A DNA stretch of 64,000 nucleotides from Pseudosulfitobacter pseudonitzschiae (GTDB taxonomy: Bacteria; Pseudomonadota; Alphaproteobacteria; Rhodobacterales; Rhodobacteraceae): positions 1 through 64,000 of the forward strand of contig NZ_CP022417.1 of NCBI RefSeq assembly GCF_002222635.1. The letters run 5' to 3'. The notes beneath the pieces were generated by a model. That model did not search any database, was not told where the DNA came from, and saw nothing but the letters and a program-made list of their open reading frames with translations. Both the position numbers and the translations under genes were made by a program. Of this stretch, positions 1 through 8,664 are shown piece after piece (the first letter of the stretch is position 1; every line of letters begins with the position of its first letter).

Positions 1-525
1 CGACGGGTCCAACGCAAGCGCCATCGCGATCACGATGCGCTGGCGCTGGCCCCCCGACAACTGGTGCGGATACGAGGCATAGATACGCGGCGGATCGGGC
101 AGATGGACCTCTTCCAACAGCTTGATCGTGCGGGCCTTGCGTTCGGCGGAGCCCAGATCTGTGTGCTGCTGGAACATCTCTTCGATCTGATCACCAACCG
201 AATAGCAGGGGTTCAGCGCCGACATCGGCTCTTGAAAGATCATCGCCATACGACGGCCGCGCAGGTTGCCATGCGCGCGCCGCGATAATTTCAAAAGGTC
301 GTGGCCGTCAAAGTGGATCTCGCCCTGCGACGGGTTCAGCGCCTGTGGCAGTAGCCCCATCGTGGTAAACGCGGTGATCGACTTGCCCGAGCCGCTTTCG
401 CCCACGATGCAGACGATTTCCTTGGGTAAAACCTGTAGCGACAGATTTTCAACAGCATAGGCACGGTCAGCTGCTTTGGGCAGGTCAACAGTCAGGTTGC
501 GAATGGAAAGGATGGGATCAGTCAT
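1..525 (-). CDS. Peptide-type ABC transporter ATP-binding protein (DppD/OppD family), partial
   Basis: Reading leftward from ATG at 525, the frame stays open for 175 codons to the window edge, so the C-terminus is missing. The protein has a Walker A motif (GESGSGKS), a Q-loop region (IFQEPMSALNP) and the ABC signature LSGGQRQR. The motif spacing and the MSALNP segment are typical of the dipeptide/oligopeptide/nickel ATPase family. The stop of the upstream permease overlaps this start by one base (TGATG), so the two are translationally coupled. It should energise the importer formed with the two permeases and binding protein to its right. A second ATPase (DppF type) is expected just outside the window but cannot be seen. 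Confidence 0.93.
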   Translation of the reverse strand, partial: MTDPILSIRNLTVDLPKAADRAYAVENLSLQVLPKEIVCIVGESGSGKSITAFTTMGLLPQALNPSQGEIHFDGHDLLKLSRRAHGNLRGRRMAMIFQEPMSALNPCYSVGDQIEEMFQQHTDLGSAERKARTIKLLEEVHLPDPPRIYASYPHQLSGGQRQRIVIAMALALDPS

Positions 526-1436
526 CAGTTGCGACCCTCCGGTGCGGTGACATCGCGCAGGCCATCGCCCAGCATGTTGATGGACAGGACAAGCAGGAAC
601 AGTGCTATCCCGGGAATGGTAATCAGCCACGGTTCGAACAGCAGCATTTCCTTGCCTTCCGAAATCATCAGGCCCCACGAGGGCGTGGGCGGTTGTACAC
701 CCAGTCCAAGGAAGGACAGCGCCGCTTCGAGAATGATGGCGTGGGCCATTTCCAGCGTGAAGATCACGATCAGGTGGTTCATCACGTTGGGCAGGATGTC
801 CTTGACCAGAATGCGCGGCAGCGATGCGCCCAGAACTTCGGCGGCGGCGACATATTCTTGCTTGCGTACCTGCATCGTGGCCGACCGCAGCACCACCGCG
901 AACCGGTCCCACAGCAACAAACCCAGCACCGAAATCACGACCGTAAGTGATCCTCCAAACAACGCCACAACAGCCAGCGCCACCAGCACCACGGGCATCG
1001 CCAGCCGCACGTTGATCAGAAACGTCACGACCATGTCGACCTTGCCGCCAAAGTACCCTGCAAGGATACCCAGCGTCGAGCCGATGATGCCGGAAATGAC
1101 CGCCGCCAGAATGCCGATCATCAGCGAAACGCGCGCGCCATAGGCCAGCCGCGTCCAGAAGTCACGCCCAAGCGCGTCGGTGCCCAACCAGTGTTCGGAC
1201 GTACCGCCCAGAAATACCGGCGGCTTCATCCGCGCCATCAGGCTTTGGCTGAAGGGATCATAGCATGTCAGCAGCGGGGCAAAGATCGCAATGCCCACGA
1301 TAATGATCATCACGAAAAGACCAAACATCAGACCCTTGTGGCGCATCGCGCGCTTGCGCATCGCCTGTCCCGGAGTTAGCGGTTTGTCGGGGATGTCCTG
1401 CAGAGTCGTGTCAGTGATTGTGTGTGTATTGGTCAT
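525..1436 (-). CDS. Peptide-type ABC transporter permease (DppC family)
   Basis: About 303 residues. I chose the ATG at 1436 (MTNTHTITDTT) because the longer frame runs back into the preceding permease. The N-terminal OppC-like segment (KRAMRHKGLMFGLFVMII) precedes the first membrane helix, followed by the periplasmic stretch with HWLGTDALGRDFWTRLAYGARVS, a hallmark of DppC/OppC. The EAA cytoplasmic loop (EVLGASLPRILVKDILPN) contacts the ATPase, and SFLGLGVQPPTPSWG near the end is also typical. It forms the membrane channel with the adjacent DppB-like protein, which ends nine bases upstream. Its neighbour across the operator region is the malonate gene cluster, so malonate or a malonyl compound is a plausible substrate by inference only. 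Confidence 0.93.
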   Translation of the reverse strand: MTNTHTITDTTLQDIPDKPLTPGQAMRKRAMRHKGLMFGLFVMIIIVGIAIFAPLLTCYDPFSQSLMARMKPPVFLGGTSEHWLGTDALGRDFWTRLAYGARVSLMIGILAAVISGIIGSTLGILAGYFGGKVDMVVTFLINVRLAMPVVLVALAVVALFGGSLTVVISVLGLLLWDRFAVVLRSATMQVRKQEYVAAAEVLGASLPRILVKDILPNVMNHLIVIFTLEMAHAIILEAALSFLGLGVQPPTPSWGLMISEGKEMLLFEPWLITIPGIALFLLVLSINMLGDGLRDVTAPEGRN

Positions 1437-1444
1437 GTCAGTCC

Positions 1445-2362
1445 TCAACCCACGCGCAGCCGTGGGTCCAGCCACGCGTTCAGAACGTCAGCCAGGAAGG
1501 TGAACAGAATATAGAAGGTCGAAAAGATCAGGATCAGCGCCTGCATCGTCGGCAGGTCATTACGTGCAATGGATTCCCACGCAAGATAGCCCGCCCCGTG
1601 CAGCGCAAAGATCGACTCTACCACGATAGAGCCGCCCAGCATAAAGCCCATCTGGACAGCCGCCAGACTGACGACCGGAATGATGGCGTTGCGTAGGGCG
1701 TGTTTGAACATGACCTTGCCGGTGCGCAGCCCCTTGGCGCGCGCGGTGCGGATATAGTCGGACGACAACACTTCCATCATCCCTGCGCGGGTCAGTCGCA
1801 TGATTGCGGGGGTGGCATAGTAGCCCAGCACAATGGTGGGCAGCACAAAGTGTTGCCATGTCTCATTGCCCGAGGCTGGCAACAGCCGCAGTTTGATCGA
1901 AAAAATCACGATCAGGATCAGACCGAACCAGAACGACGGAATCGCCTGACCCACAACCGATAGAAACAGCGCAAACCGGTCGATCAGCGAATTGGGGTTG
2001 GCTGCGGCAGCGACACCCAGTGGAATGGCGATCAGCAATGCAAAGGTGATGGCGCACAGGCCCAGTGTCATGGTGACGGTCAGGCGATCGGCGATCAGTT
2101 CGGTCACCGACATATCGAAATACCACGACCTGCCCAGATCGCCGGTCACGGCAGAGCCAAGCCAATCGGCGTATTGGACCAACATTGGTCGGTCGAAGCC
2201 AAAGCGTTCGTTGACGGCTGCAATGTCGGCAGAGCTGGCGTTTTCACCCGCGATGGCCACCGCCGGATCTCCGGCCATGAACAACAGGCTGAAACTGATG
2301 AATGAAACGGTCAGCGCCACCAGTATGGCAAGACCGAGGCGCTTGAGTATGAAGACGGCCAT
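1445..2362 (-). CDS. Peptide-type ABC transporter permease (DppB family)
   Basis: 305 residues, the usual length for DppB/OppB. The N-terminal helix (KRLGLAILVALTVSFISFSLLF) and the following GDPAVAIAGEN segment are typical. The EAA loop (TARAKGLRTGKVMFKHALRNA) is present, as is the C-terminal signature region with an internal FALHGAGYLAWESI. It pairs with the DppC-like protein whose start lies nine bases downstream. A stem-loop followed by a T-run separates it from the binding-protein gene (see 2385-2422), which probably lowers its expression relative to the binding protein. Confidence 0.93.
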   Translation of the reverse strand: MAVFILKRLGLAILVALTVSFISFSLLFMAGDPAVAIAGENASSADIAAVNERFGFDRPMLVQYADWLGSAVTGDLGRSWYFDMSVTELIADRLTVTMTLGLCAITFALLIAIPLGVAAAANPNSLIDRFALFLSVVGQAIPSFWFGLILIVIFSIKLRLLPASGNETWQHFVLPTIVLGYYATPAIMRLTRAGMMEVLSSDYIRTARAKGLRTGKVMFKHALRNAIIPVVSLAAVQMGFMLGGSIVVESIFALHGAGYLAWESIARNDLPTMQALILIFSTFYILFTFLADVLNAWLDPRLRVG

Positions 2363-2384
2363 CGTACGTCACCTTCCGGGGGAG

Positions 2385-2422
2385 AAAAAATGAACGGGCC
2401 GCGCGACAAATGCAGCGCGGCC
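2385..2422 (-). terminator. Stem-loop plus T-run between binding protein and permease
   Basis: On the minus strand an 8-bp perfect stem (GGCCGCGC/GCGCGGCC, arms at 2415-2422 and 2397-2404) with a 10-base loop is followed within a few bases by six T residues. It lies just past the binding-protein stop at 2433 and before the permease start at 2362. It is best read as an attenuator or partial terminator, or an mRNA-protecting hairpin, giving more binding protein than permease. Confidence 0.6.
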
Positions 2423-2432
2423 AGCCAATGGT

Positions 2433-3947
2433 TTATTTCCAGGAGAAGTCAGCGAACCGGACGACTTCATCGTCGGTCGGTACAAAGGACAACTCTTTGC
2501 TCATCACGTAGTTCACGTTGTAGGTCCACAGCGGCACCCAATAGACTTCGTTCGCGATCTTGGCGTGGGCTTGGGAATACAGCGCCTGACGCTCGTCGCG
2601 GTCGGTGATCGAACCGGCCTTGGTCACCCAGTCGATGATTTCCGCATCCTGTGCATCGTCCAGATCGCCACCGGTAAAGAATTCACCCGTGATCGCCGAG
2701 ACGTCTGCCAGCGAGTACGAGCCCCATGTCTGGAACGAAATTGCCACTTCCTTCTTGGTGCGCTTCTCACGCAGGGCGGCATATTTCAGGTAGTTGAAGT
2801 TGGTTTTGATACCGACCTCGTTCAGGAAACCCATGATCGCTTCGGCGTAGGGACGGTCGCGATAGGCGTAAAAGTCGATCTCGAACCCGTCGGGATAGCC
2901 CGCTTCGGCCAGCAAGGCCTTGGCTTTCTCGGGGTCGTAATCATAGGTCGCCACACTCAGGTCACAACCGAACTGGATCGGGGCGCAGCCCGCATTGATC
3001 ACTTCGGACGAACCTTTGACCAAGGCATCGACAATCGCCTGACGGTCGATGGCGTGATAGATCGCCTGACGTACCTTTTTCTTGGTCATCGGACCCTCGG
3101 GATCGACAGCCGCTGCCGCGTCCATCGAGATATAGCCAACGCGGATCGCTTGTGCGTTCACCACATCAAAGCGGTCATCCATCTGGGCCAGTTTCTCGGC
3201 CTGATCGGCGGGCACATTCCACAGGAAATCCAGACCGCCATTGAACAGCTCGGCCATCTGGGTATTCATGTCGGGGATCGTCTTGACCTCGATCTTGCCA
3301 ATCTGCGCTTCGCCTTTGGGGCTGTCATGGTAACCCTCATAGCGGCTCAGCTCATACAACTTGCCGGGCTCGACCTTGTCGACCTTGTAAGGGCCGGTAC
3401 CGACGGGCGCGACGGCCATGCCTGTGGGGCCTGCTTCGGCATAATATTCATTGGGGTACATGACCACAACGCTGGCCAGGTATTCTTCGGCCGGCGGGAA
3501 GGGGGCGTTCAGGTTGATCCGGACGGTAAAATCGTCGATCTTTTCGGCGCTTTTCATCCAGCTGACGTTGGTCATCACCTTCACGGCGCTTTCGGGGTTT
3601 GTGACGTAGTTCACGGTATAGACAACATCGTCCGCGTTGAACGTCTCGCCGTTGTGAAAGGTCACGCCCTCGCGCAGTTTGAATTCGACCGTGACGTCGT
3701 CGATCCATTTCCACTCGGTTGCAAGGTTGCCCTTGAACTCGCCGGTGTTGGGATCGCGGTACAGCAGGCCGTCCCAAACAGCGCGGGTGACCAGAATGCC
3801 TTCGCGGGCAGAGTTGTAATAGTTGTCGACCGACTCAAGCTCTTTGAGAAAGGCCAGACGCAGGGTGTCGTCGGTCTTGTCGGCGAAAGCGGGTGCGGCA
3901 GCAACCAAGCTTAGGGCTGTGCCGGTCATCAGTGCTTTGAATGTCAT
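2433..3947 (-). CDS. ABC transporter substrate-binding protein, family 5 (DppA-like)
   Basis: 504 residues from ATG at 3947. I prefer this start because it begins a clear Sec signal peptide (MTFKALMTGTALSLVAAAPAFA, cleaved after AFA). The in-frame extension upstream would translate the operator and promoter. The mature protein has the SBP_bac_5 pattern: LRLAFLKELESVDNYYN, a FKLREGVTFHNGETFNADDV segment, and VRQAIYHAIDRQAI further on. It is periplasmic and sets the specificity of the importer. Most family members bind peptides, nickel or small organic ligands. Its promoter carries the same TTGTATACAA palindrome found before matA/matR, so it is probably controlled by the MatR-like regulator. 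Substrate not determined. Confidence 0.92.
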   Translation of the reverse strand: MTFKALMTGTALSLVAAAPAFADKTDDTLRLAFLKELESVDNYYNSAREGILVTRAVWDGLLYRDPNTGEFKGNLATEWKWIDDVTVEFKLREGVTFHNGETFNADDVVYTVNYVTNPESAVKVMTNVSWMKSAEKIDDFTVRINLNAPFPPAEEYLASVVVMYPNEYYAEAGPTGMAVAPVGTGPYKVDKVEPGKLYELSRYEGYHDSPKGEAQIGKIEVKTIPDMNTQMAELFNGGLDFLWNVPADQAEKLAQMDDRFDVVNAQAIRVGYISMDAAAAVDPEGPMTKKKVRQAIYHAIDRQAIVDALVKGSSEVINAGCAPIQFGCDLSVATYDYDPEKAKALLAEAGYPDGFEIDFYAYRDRPYAEAIMGFLNEVGIKTNFNYLKYAALREKRTKKEVAISFQTWGSYSLADVSAITGEFFTGGDLDDAQDAEIIDWVTKAGSITDRDERQALYSQAHAKIANEVYWVPLWTYNVNYVMSKELSFVPTDDEVVRFADFSWK

Positions 3948-3997
3948 GTTGTTCCTCGCGGTTGGTTTTGGCGTTCGTTGTATTTTTGTTTTTGTTT

Positions 3998-4007
3998 TTG
4001 TATACAA
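3998..4007. promoter_or_regulatory. Probable MatR operator in front of the ABC transporter
   Basis: Perfect palindrome TTGTATACAA, about 50 bases upstream of the binding-protein start. An identical copy stands at 4905-4914. On the minus strand a TTGACC box at 4031-4026 is followed after 18 bases by TTGTAT (4007-4002), so the operator would overlap the -10 element. FCD-type GntR proteins commonly recognise TNGTNNACNA, which this matches. Confidence 0.7.
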
Positions 4008-4199
4008 CAATGGTGGATCGTAATTGGTCAAGCGATAAGTGAAATTAAATTTCCTGTCGCAAACGTCGGAATGGTGTTGCTGCATATTTAAGCATCCCTT
4101 TCTGTCGCCTCTCTTGTGGACCTTGCCAGTAAGCACATCCGTGCGGGCCGCTGGTATCGTGACGGCGATGCGTGCAGCGGCGATTCTTCTGACAGGCGC

Positions 4200-4856
4200 C
4201 TAGGATGCCGCTGATTTCAGGCTTGTCATCAGGCTGTGAAAACGCTCGCCCTGAATGGTGACATGGCTGCGCAAAGCATCGCCTGCCGCATCGGAATCTC
4301 CTGACATCAGCGCGGCAACGATATTCTCGTGTTCGGCCAGCGATTGCACCATCCGGCCACGATAGTGTAGTTGCTGCCGGCGGAAGGGGCGCAGGCGTTT
4401 TTGCAATTTCAGGCTTTCCTGTTCGAGAAAGCTGTTGCCTGATTCGCGGTAAATTGTGGCGTGAAACAGCTCGTTTTCGGCGTAATACAGGTCTGCATTC
4501 TGTGCGTCTGATGCCGCCTGACAGCGCGCATTGGCCGCGCGCAGTTCATCAAAGGCCGCGTCCGAGATGCGCCGCGCCGCCAGTCGGGCGCAGACCGCTT
4601 CAAGCTCGGCCATCACTTCGAACATTTCAAGCAACTCCAGCGGTCCGGGCTGGCGCACGAAGGCGCCCCGGCGCGGGATCAGCGTAACCAGACCCGAGCT
4701 TTCCAGCCGTTGCAACGCCTCGCGCAGAGGTGTGCGAGAAACCCCGAACTGTTCAGCCAACCGCACCTCGTCCAGCCTGTCGCCGTCGGCAAATGTGCCG
4801 TCGAAGATCATGTGTTCGAGAGAATTGGCGATATTGACGGCGCTGCGCTGTTCCAT
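4200..4856 (-). CDS. matR: GntR-family FCD regulator, MatR-like
   Basis: 218 residues. The N-terminal winged-helix HTH (about residues 8-75) contains RLAEQFGVSRTPLREALQRLESSGLV, typical of GntR. The C-terminal all-helical FCD effector domain has the metal-binding Asp/His pattern (LFHATIYRESGN, then SLAEHENIVAALMSGD). It is divergent from matA-matB and lies between them and the ABC transporter operon. MatR of Rhizobium controls malonate genes and is reported to bind a TTGTA/TACA-type palindrome, as found here on both sides. The family and position are clear; the MatR assignment is inferred from context. Confidence 0.85.
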   Translation of the reverse strand: MEQRSAVNIANSLEHMIFDGTFADGDRLDEVRLAEQFGVSRTPLREALQRLESSGLVTLIPRRGAFVRQPGPLELLEMFEVMAELEAVCARLAARRISDAAFDELRAANARCQAASDAQNADLYYAENELFHATIYRESGNSFLEQESLKLQKRLRPFRRQQLHYRGRMVQSLAEHENIVAALMSGDSDAAGDALRSHVTIQGERFHSLMTSLKSAAS

Positions 4857-4904
4857 AGGTCAAAACGCTAGCCCGCGATTCTGAGGGACGCAATAACTAT
4901 TACC

Positions 4905-4914
4905 TTGTATACAA
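4905..4914. promoter_or_regulatory. Probable MatR operator in front of matAB and matR
   Basis: Perfect palindrome TTGTATACAA in the matR-matA divergent intergenic region, identical to 3998-4007. It lies just upstream of the matA -35 box, an activator-type position about 46 bases before the expected transcription start. Confidence 0.75.
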
Positions 4915-4919
4915 AAATG

Positions 4920-4949
4920 TTGACCTAAAAAACACTCGCGGCCTATGAT
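4920..4949 (+). promoter_or_regulatory. Probable sigma-70 promoter of matA-matB
   Basis: TTGACC (4920-4925), an 18-base spacer, then TATGAT (4944-4949), giving a predicted start near 4956. The MatR-type operator centre (4909.5) falls at about -46.5, which agrees with the published arrangement for Rhizobium mat as I recall it. Confidence 0.6.
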
Positions 4950-5026
4950 CAAGGCAACTGGCGGCGTTTGAACGCCAGAACGCGTGGCATTCCGGCCCGT
5001 GTTCCCACGCGATAAGGAGTTGTGTC

Positions 5027-6280
5027 ATGACCATCCTCGCCGATCTGCTCTCAACGATGTTTGAACGCCGTTATCGCAGCATCGGACAGCGCCGCGCATC
5101 TTCGCGCCCGATCGAAAGCCTGATAGCGGACTTGCTGGGCAACCCCGGCGAGACCTCTGAAGTGGCGCTGGCACGCGACATATTGGGTCATTACGAAAAC
5201 CTTGATGATACAGGCAAACTGGCTTTTCTGCGCCATCTTGCCCACGACATGAACATTGATCCTGAAACAGTCCGCACTGCGTTGGACACCTATGAACAAG
5301 CGCCGTCCAAGCTGAGCTATCGCGCCTTTATGGCTGCCGCAGAACCGCAACGACAAGAGTTGATCCGACGGCTGAACCGCGTGCCGGGAGCCACCGGCGC
5401 GCTGGTGCGGATGCGGGCGGACCTGTTGCGTCTGGCGGGGGATGATCCGGAACTGGCCGCCCTCGATCTTGATTTCCGTCATCTGTTTGTGTCGTGGTTC
5501 AACCGCGGCTTTCTGGTGTTGCGCCCGATCAGCTGGGAAAGCCCCGCGCATATTCTGGAAAAGATCACCGCCTACGAAGCCGTGCACGCCATCCAAAGCT
5601 GGGATGACCTGCGCCGCCGGTTGCAGCCACACGACCGCCGCTGCTTTGCGTTCTTTCACCCTGCCATGCCTGACGAGCCGCTGATTTTTGTCGAAGTGGC
5701 GTTGACCAAGGGCACGCCCGGCTCGGTTCAGGCTCTGTTGGCCGAAGACCGCGCGGCACTGGACCCTGAAGATTGCGACACCGCCGTGTTCTATTCGATC
5801 TCGAATTGTCAGGCGGGTCTGGCCAGTATTTCGTTCGGCAACTCGCTGATCAAACAGGTGGCGGCCGATCTGTCGGCGGAACTGGAAGGGCTGAAGTCTT
5901 TTGTCACCCTGTCGCCAATCCCGTTGCTGACAAAGTGGGCCGCGCAGGAAGGCATCGACATGCCCGACGCACCCGAAGCGCGGCGCGCCCTTGCTGCCCA
6001 CTATCTTTTAATGGCAAAGGGCCGTGGCGACGCGCCTTTTGATCCGGTTGCGCGGTTTCATTTGGGTAACGGCGCACTTGTCCATGCGGTACATGCCAAT
6101 GCTGACGCCTCGGATAACGGTGCGGCACAATCTGGCGGGGTGATGGTGAATTACCTTTATGATCTCGATCAGGTCGCGCAAAACCACGAGAATTTCGCGA
6201 CCAAACGCAAAGTGACTGCCAGTTCCGAGGTGACCTCGCTGGCCAAAACATTCGCCAGCGCGACAAGCGCGGAAAGGTAA
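5027..6280 (+). CDS. matA: Malonyl-CoA decarboxylase
   Basis: 417 residues, preceded by AAGGAG at a good distance from the ATG. It converts malonyl-CoA to acetyl-CoA and CO2. The N-terminal helical domain (residues about 1-120) is followed by the GNAT-fold catalytic domain. Diagnostic stretches are HLFVSWFNRGFLVLRPISWE, the FVTLSPIPLL segment carrying the conserved serine, and HLGNGALVHAVHANAD with the conserved histidine. The family's SGGVMVNYLYDL C-terminal signature is also present. matB starts four bases downstream, so the two form one transcript. With MatB this channels malonate to acetyl-CoA. Function is recognised with high confidence from the family. Confidence 0.95.
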   Translation: MTILADLLSTMFERRYRSIGQRRASSRPIESLIADLLGNPGETSEVALARDILGHYENLDDTGKLAFLRHLAHDMNIDPETVRTALDTYEQAPSKLSYRAFMAAAEPQRQELIRRLNRVPGATGALVRMRADLLRLAGDDPELAALDLDFRHLFVSWFNRGFLVLRPISWESPAHILEKITAYEAVHAIQSWDDLRRRLQPHDRRCFAFFHPAMPDEPLIFVEVALTKGTPGSVQALLAEDRAALDPEDCDTAVFYSISNCQAGLASISFGNSLIKQVAADLSAELEGLKSFVTLSPIPLLTKWAAQEGIDMPDAPEARRALAAHYLLMAKGRGDAPFDPVARFHLGNGALVHAVHANADASDNGAAQSGGVMVNYLYDLDQVAQNHENFATKRKVTASSEVTSLAKTFASATSAER

Positions 6281-6284
6281 CTCT

Positions 6285-7802
6285 ATGGCCAACCCTCTTT
6301 ATGATACATTGTTCGGCGCCCACGCAGGCCGGGATGCCCCGTTTTTGTACCTGACAGACGGCACGGTTATCACCTATGCGAATTTTCTGGAGCAGACTGC
6401 GCAACTGGCGCATGTGTTGACGGGTCTGGGCCTGTCATCGGGTGATCGGGTCGCGGTACAGGTTCATAAATCACCTCAGGCGCTGGCCCTCTGTGCCGCC
6501 TGTGCGCAGGCCGGATTGGTGTTTTTGCCGTTGAACACGGCATATACCACGGACGAGTTGACATATTTCATCGACAACAGCGGCGCGGCGTTGGTGGTTT
6601 GCGATATAGCCAGTTCCAAGGCCTTGATGCCTGTGGCCTCGGGGTTGGGTGCAAAGGTCGAGACGCTGAACGGCGACGGCACCGGATCGCTGGTGGGCAA
6701 GGCCTCGCACGCGCCCACGAGCTTTGACACAGTGGCGCGCGATGCTGACGATCTTGCCGCGTTCCTTTACACTTCGGGCACCACGGGCCGGTCCAAAGGC
6801 GCCATGCTGACGCAGACCAACCTGCTGTCGAATGCGCAGACTTTGGTGCAGGAGTGGAAGTTTACCAAGGATGACGTGCTGCTGCATGCGCTGCCTATTT
6901 TCCACACGCACGGACTTTTTGTGGCCACCAATGTCACGTTGGTTGCAGGCGGCAGTATGATATTCATGTCCAGCTTTGATCTGGACCAGATCCTGACCCA
7001 GATGCCCCGTGCCACCACGATGATGGGCGTGCCCACATTCTATACCCGCCTGCTGGACGACGCGCGGTTCACCAAGGACGCCGCGCAGCACATGCGCCTG
7101 TTCATCTCTGGTTCAGCTCCGATGTTGGCCGAAACTCACAACCAGTTCGAAGCCCGCACCGGCCAGCGTATTCTGGAACGCTACGGCATGACCGAAACCA
7201 ACATGAACACCTCGAACCCCTATAACGGGGAACGCCGCGCGGGCACCGTGGGCTTTCCATTGCCGGGGGTCGAACTGAAAGTGACCGACCCCGAAACCGG
7301 CGCAACCCTGCCTCAAGGCGAGGTTGGCGTGATCGAAGTGCGCGGCCCCAACGTCTTTAAAGGGTATTGGCAGATGCCCGAAAAGACCGCCGACGAGCTG
7401 CGCGCAGACGGGTTTTTCATCACCGGCGATCTGGGTGTAATTGACGCAGACGGCTATGTCTGTATCGTGGGACGCGATAAGGATTTGATCATTTCCGGCG
7501 GCTACAACATTTACCCCAAAGAGATCGAACTGGTGCTGGACGAACAGGATGGCGTATTGGAAAGCGCCGTGATCGGCGTACCCCACCCCGATTTTGGCGA
7601 GACTGTTGTGGGCGTTCTGGTGCCGCAAGCAGATCAGAGCCCCGACACTGACGCAATCATGGAAGCGGTCAAAGGACCACTGGCGCGTTTCAAACACCCG
7701 CGCCGTCTGGTGGTGGTCGACAGCCTGCCGCGGAACACGATGGGCAAGGTTCAGAAAAACCTGCTGCGTGATGCCTACAAAGATATGTTCGCACAAGCGT
7801 AA
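6285..7802 (+). CDS. matB: Malonate--CoA ligase (malonyl-CoA synthetase)
   Basis: 505 residues, an AMP-forming acyl-CoA synthetase. The P-loop LYTSGTTGRSKG is at about residues 161-172, the A5 motif ERYGMTET follows in the middle, and the A10 motif PRNTMGKVQK places the catalytic lysine near residue 488. The length and the close pairing with malonyl-CoA decarboxylase point to MatB rather than a general fatty-acyl ligase. It makes malonyl-CoA from malonate, ATP and CoA in the cytoplasm. It sits four bases after matA and should be co-expressed from the promoter at 4920-4949. A related methylmalonate activity is possible, as known for some MatB enzymes. Confidence 0.93.
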   Translation: MANPLYDTLFGAHAGRDAPFLYLTDGTVITYANFLEQTAQLAHVLTGLGLSSGDRVAVQVHKSPQALALCAACAQAGLVFLPLNTAYTTDELTYFIDNSGAALVVCDIASSKALMPVASGLGAKVETLNGDGTGSLVGKASHAPTSFDTVARDADDLAAFLYTSGTTGRSKGAMLTQTNLLSNAQTLVQEWKFTKDDVLLHALPIFHTHGLFVATNVTLVAGGSMIFMSSFDLDQILTQMPRATTMMGVPTFYTRLLDDARFTKDAAQHMRLFISGSAPMLAETHNQFEARTGQRILERYGMTETNMNTSNPYNGERRAGTVGFPLPGVELKVTDPETGATLPQGEVGVIEVRGPNVFKGYWQMPEKTADELRADGFFITGDLGVIDADGYVCIVGRDKDLIISGGYNIYPKEIELVLDEQDGVLESAVIGVPHPDFGETVVGVLVPQADQSPDTDAIMEAVKGPLARFKHPRRLVVVDSLPRNTMGKVQKNLLRDAYKDMFAQA

Positions 7803-7877
7803 CGGCGGACATCGGTCCAAACTGTTTACAAATACGGCCATTGCAATAAGACCGTAGGGGTAACAGCAGGGGGCCAT

Positions 7878-8555
7878 ATGAAACTGACCGATACAGAACA
7901 CTGGGTCGAACGTTTTCCAGGCTTGTCGCGGCTTGAGCCGCCGATAAAGGAACTGCTGTTGTCCCGCAGCGCCATTATCGAGGTGCCCGAAGGGACAATG
8001 TTGTTCGGGCCGGGCAACTCGCCCGAGAACATGCTGTTTTTGCTGGATGGCGCTGTGCGCGTGCAGCAGGTGTCGGATACGGGCCACGAGATTGTTCTAT
8101 ACCGGATACATGCGGGCGAAAGCTGTGTTTTGACCACCGCCTGCCTGCTGGCCTATGACGATTATTCCGCCGAAGGGATTGCAGAAACCGCCGTGCAGGC
8201 GGCGGCGGTGCCACGCGATGTGTTCGATGAGCTGGTGGCGCAGTCAAAGTCATTTCGCAATTTTGTTTTCGCGGCGTTTTCCAAACGCATCACCGATCTG
8301 TTTCTGATGATCGACGAAGTTGCCTTTCAAAAGCTGGATGTGCGATTGGCCGACAAGCTGATTGATCTGGCCGCTGGCCGTGACACATTGTCGATCACTC
8401 ACCAGAAGCTGTCCGTCGAACTGGGGACAGCGCGCGAAGTCATTTCGCGCCAGTTGCAAGAGTTCCAGCGGCGCGGGTGGATAGGGCAAAGCCGTGGCAG
8501 TGTCACTTTGACCAACCGCGCCGAGTTGGAGCGGCTGGCACAATACACCCCCTAA
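7878..8555 (+). CDS. Crp/Fnr-family regulator of the sulfide/persulfide module
   Basis: 225 residues. An N-terminal cyclic-nucleotide-binding-type beta-roll (about 20-140) is followed by a Crp-type HTH with LSVELGTAREVISRQLQEF as recognition region. It lacks the N-terminal cysteine cluster that would hold an Fnr iron-sulfur centre. Two cysteines in the beta-roll (C83 and C89, in GESCVLTTACLL) are the only ones conspicuously placed for thiol chemistry. The gene precedes a persulfide dioxygenase/SQR operon, and a CRP-like palindrome stands between them (8596-8610). Sensing of sulfane sulfur through C83/C89 is an inference. The protein family itself is certain. Confidence 0.88.
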   Translation: MKLTDTEHWVERFPGLSRLEPPIKELLLSRSAIIEVPEGTMLFGPGNSPENMLFLLDGAVRVQQVSDTGHEIVLYRIHAGESCVLTTACLLAYDDYSAEGIAETAVQAAAVPRDVFDELVAQSKSFRNFVFAAFSKRITDLFLMIDEVAFQKLDVRLADKLIDLAAGRDTLSITHQKLSVELGTAREVISRQLQEFQRRGWIGQSRGSVTLTNRAELERLAQYTP

Positions 8556-8595
8556 GGGGTCAGTTTGGACCTTCTGTCAAAGGTTTGTCGTGCTT

Positions 8596-8610
8596 GGTGA
8601 CTTAGTCACC
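8596..8610. promoter_or_regulatory. Palindromic operator upstream of the sulfur operon
   Basis: GGTGACTTAGTCACC, perfect 6-bp arms around TTA, 55 bases before the DUF2892 gene. The TGA/TCA half-sites resemble Crp/Fnr family targets, so the regulator encoded immediately upstream is the likely ligand. Confidence 0.6.
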
Positions 8611-8664
8611 GTCATTCGCGTCTTTTAAAGCTACAACTGGTGTAACTTTTGAGGAGATAGCGAA

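Noticed and set aside
2565-3914. A 449-codon plus-strand open frame opposite the peptide-type binding protein.
   Set aside because: Shadow of the binding-protein gene, which has a signal peptide and family motifs.
3981-4000. T-rich tract with repeated GTTTTT as a simple-sequence contingency repeat.
   Set aside because: Only a few imperfect units; more simply an AT-rich leader beside the operator.
3948-4136. N-terminal extension of the binding protein to 4136.
   Set aside because: It would translate the operator and promoter and bury the signal peptide; the ATG at 3947 gives a normal secreted protein.
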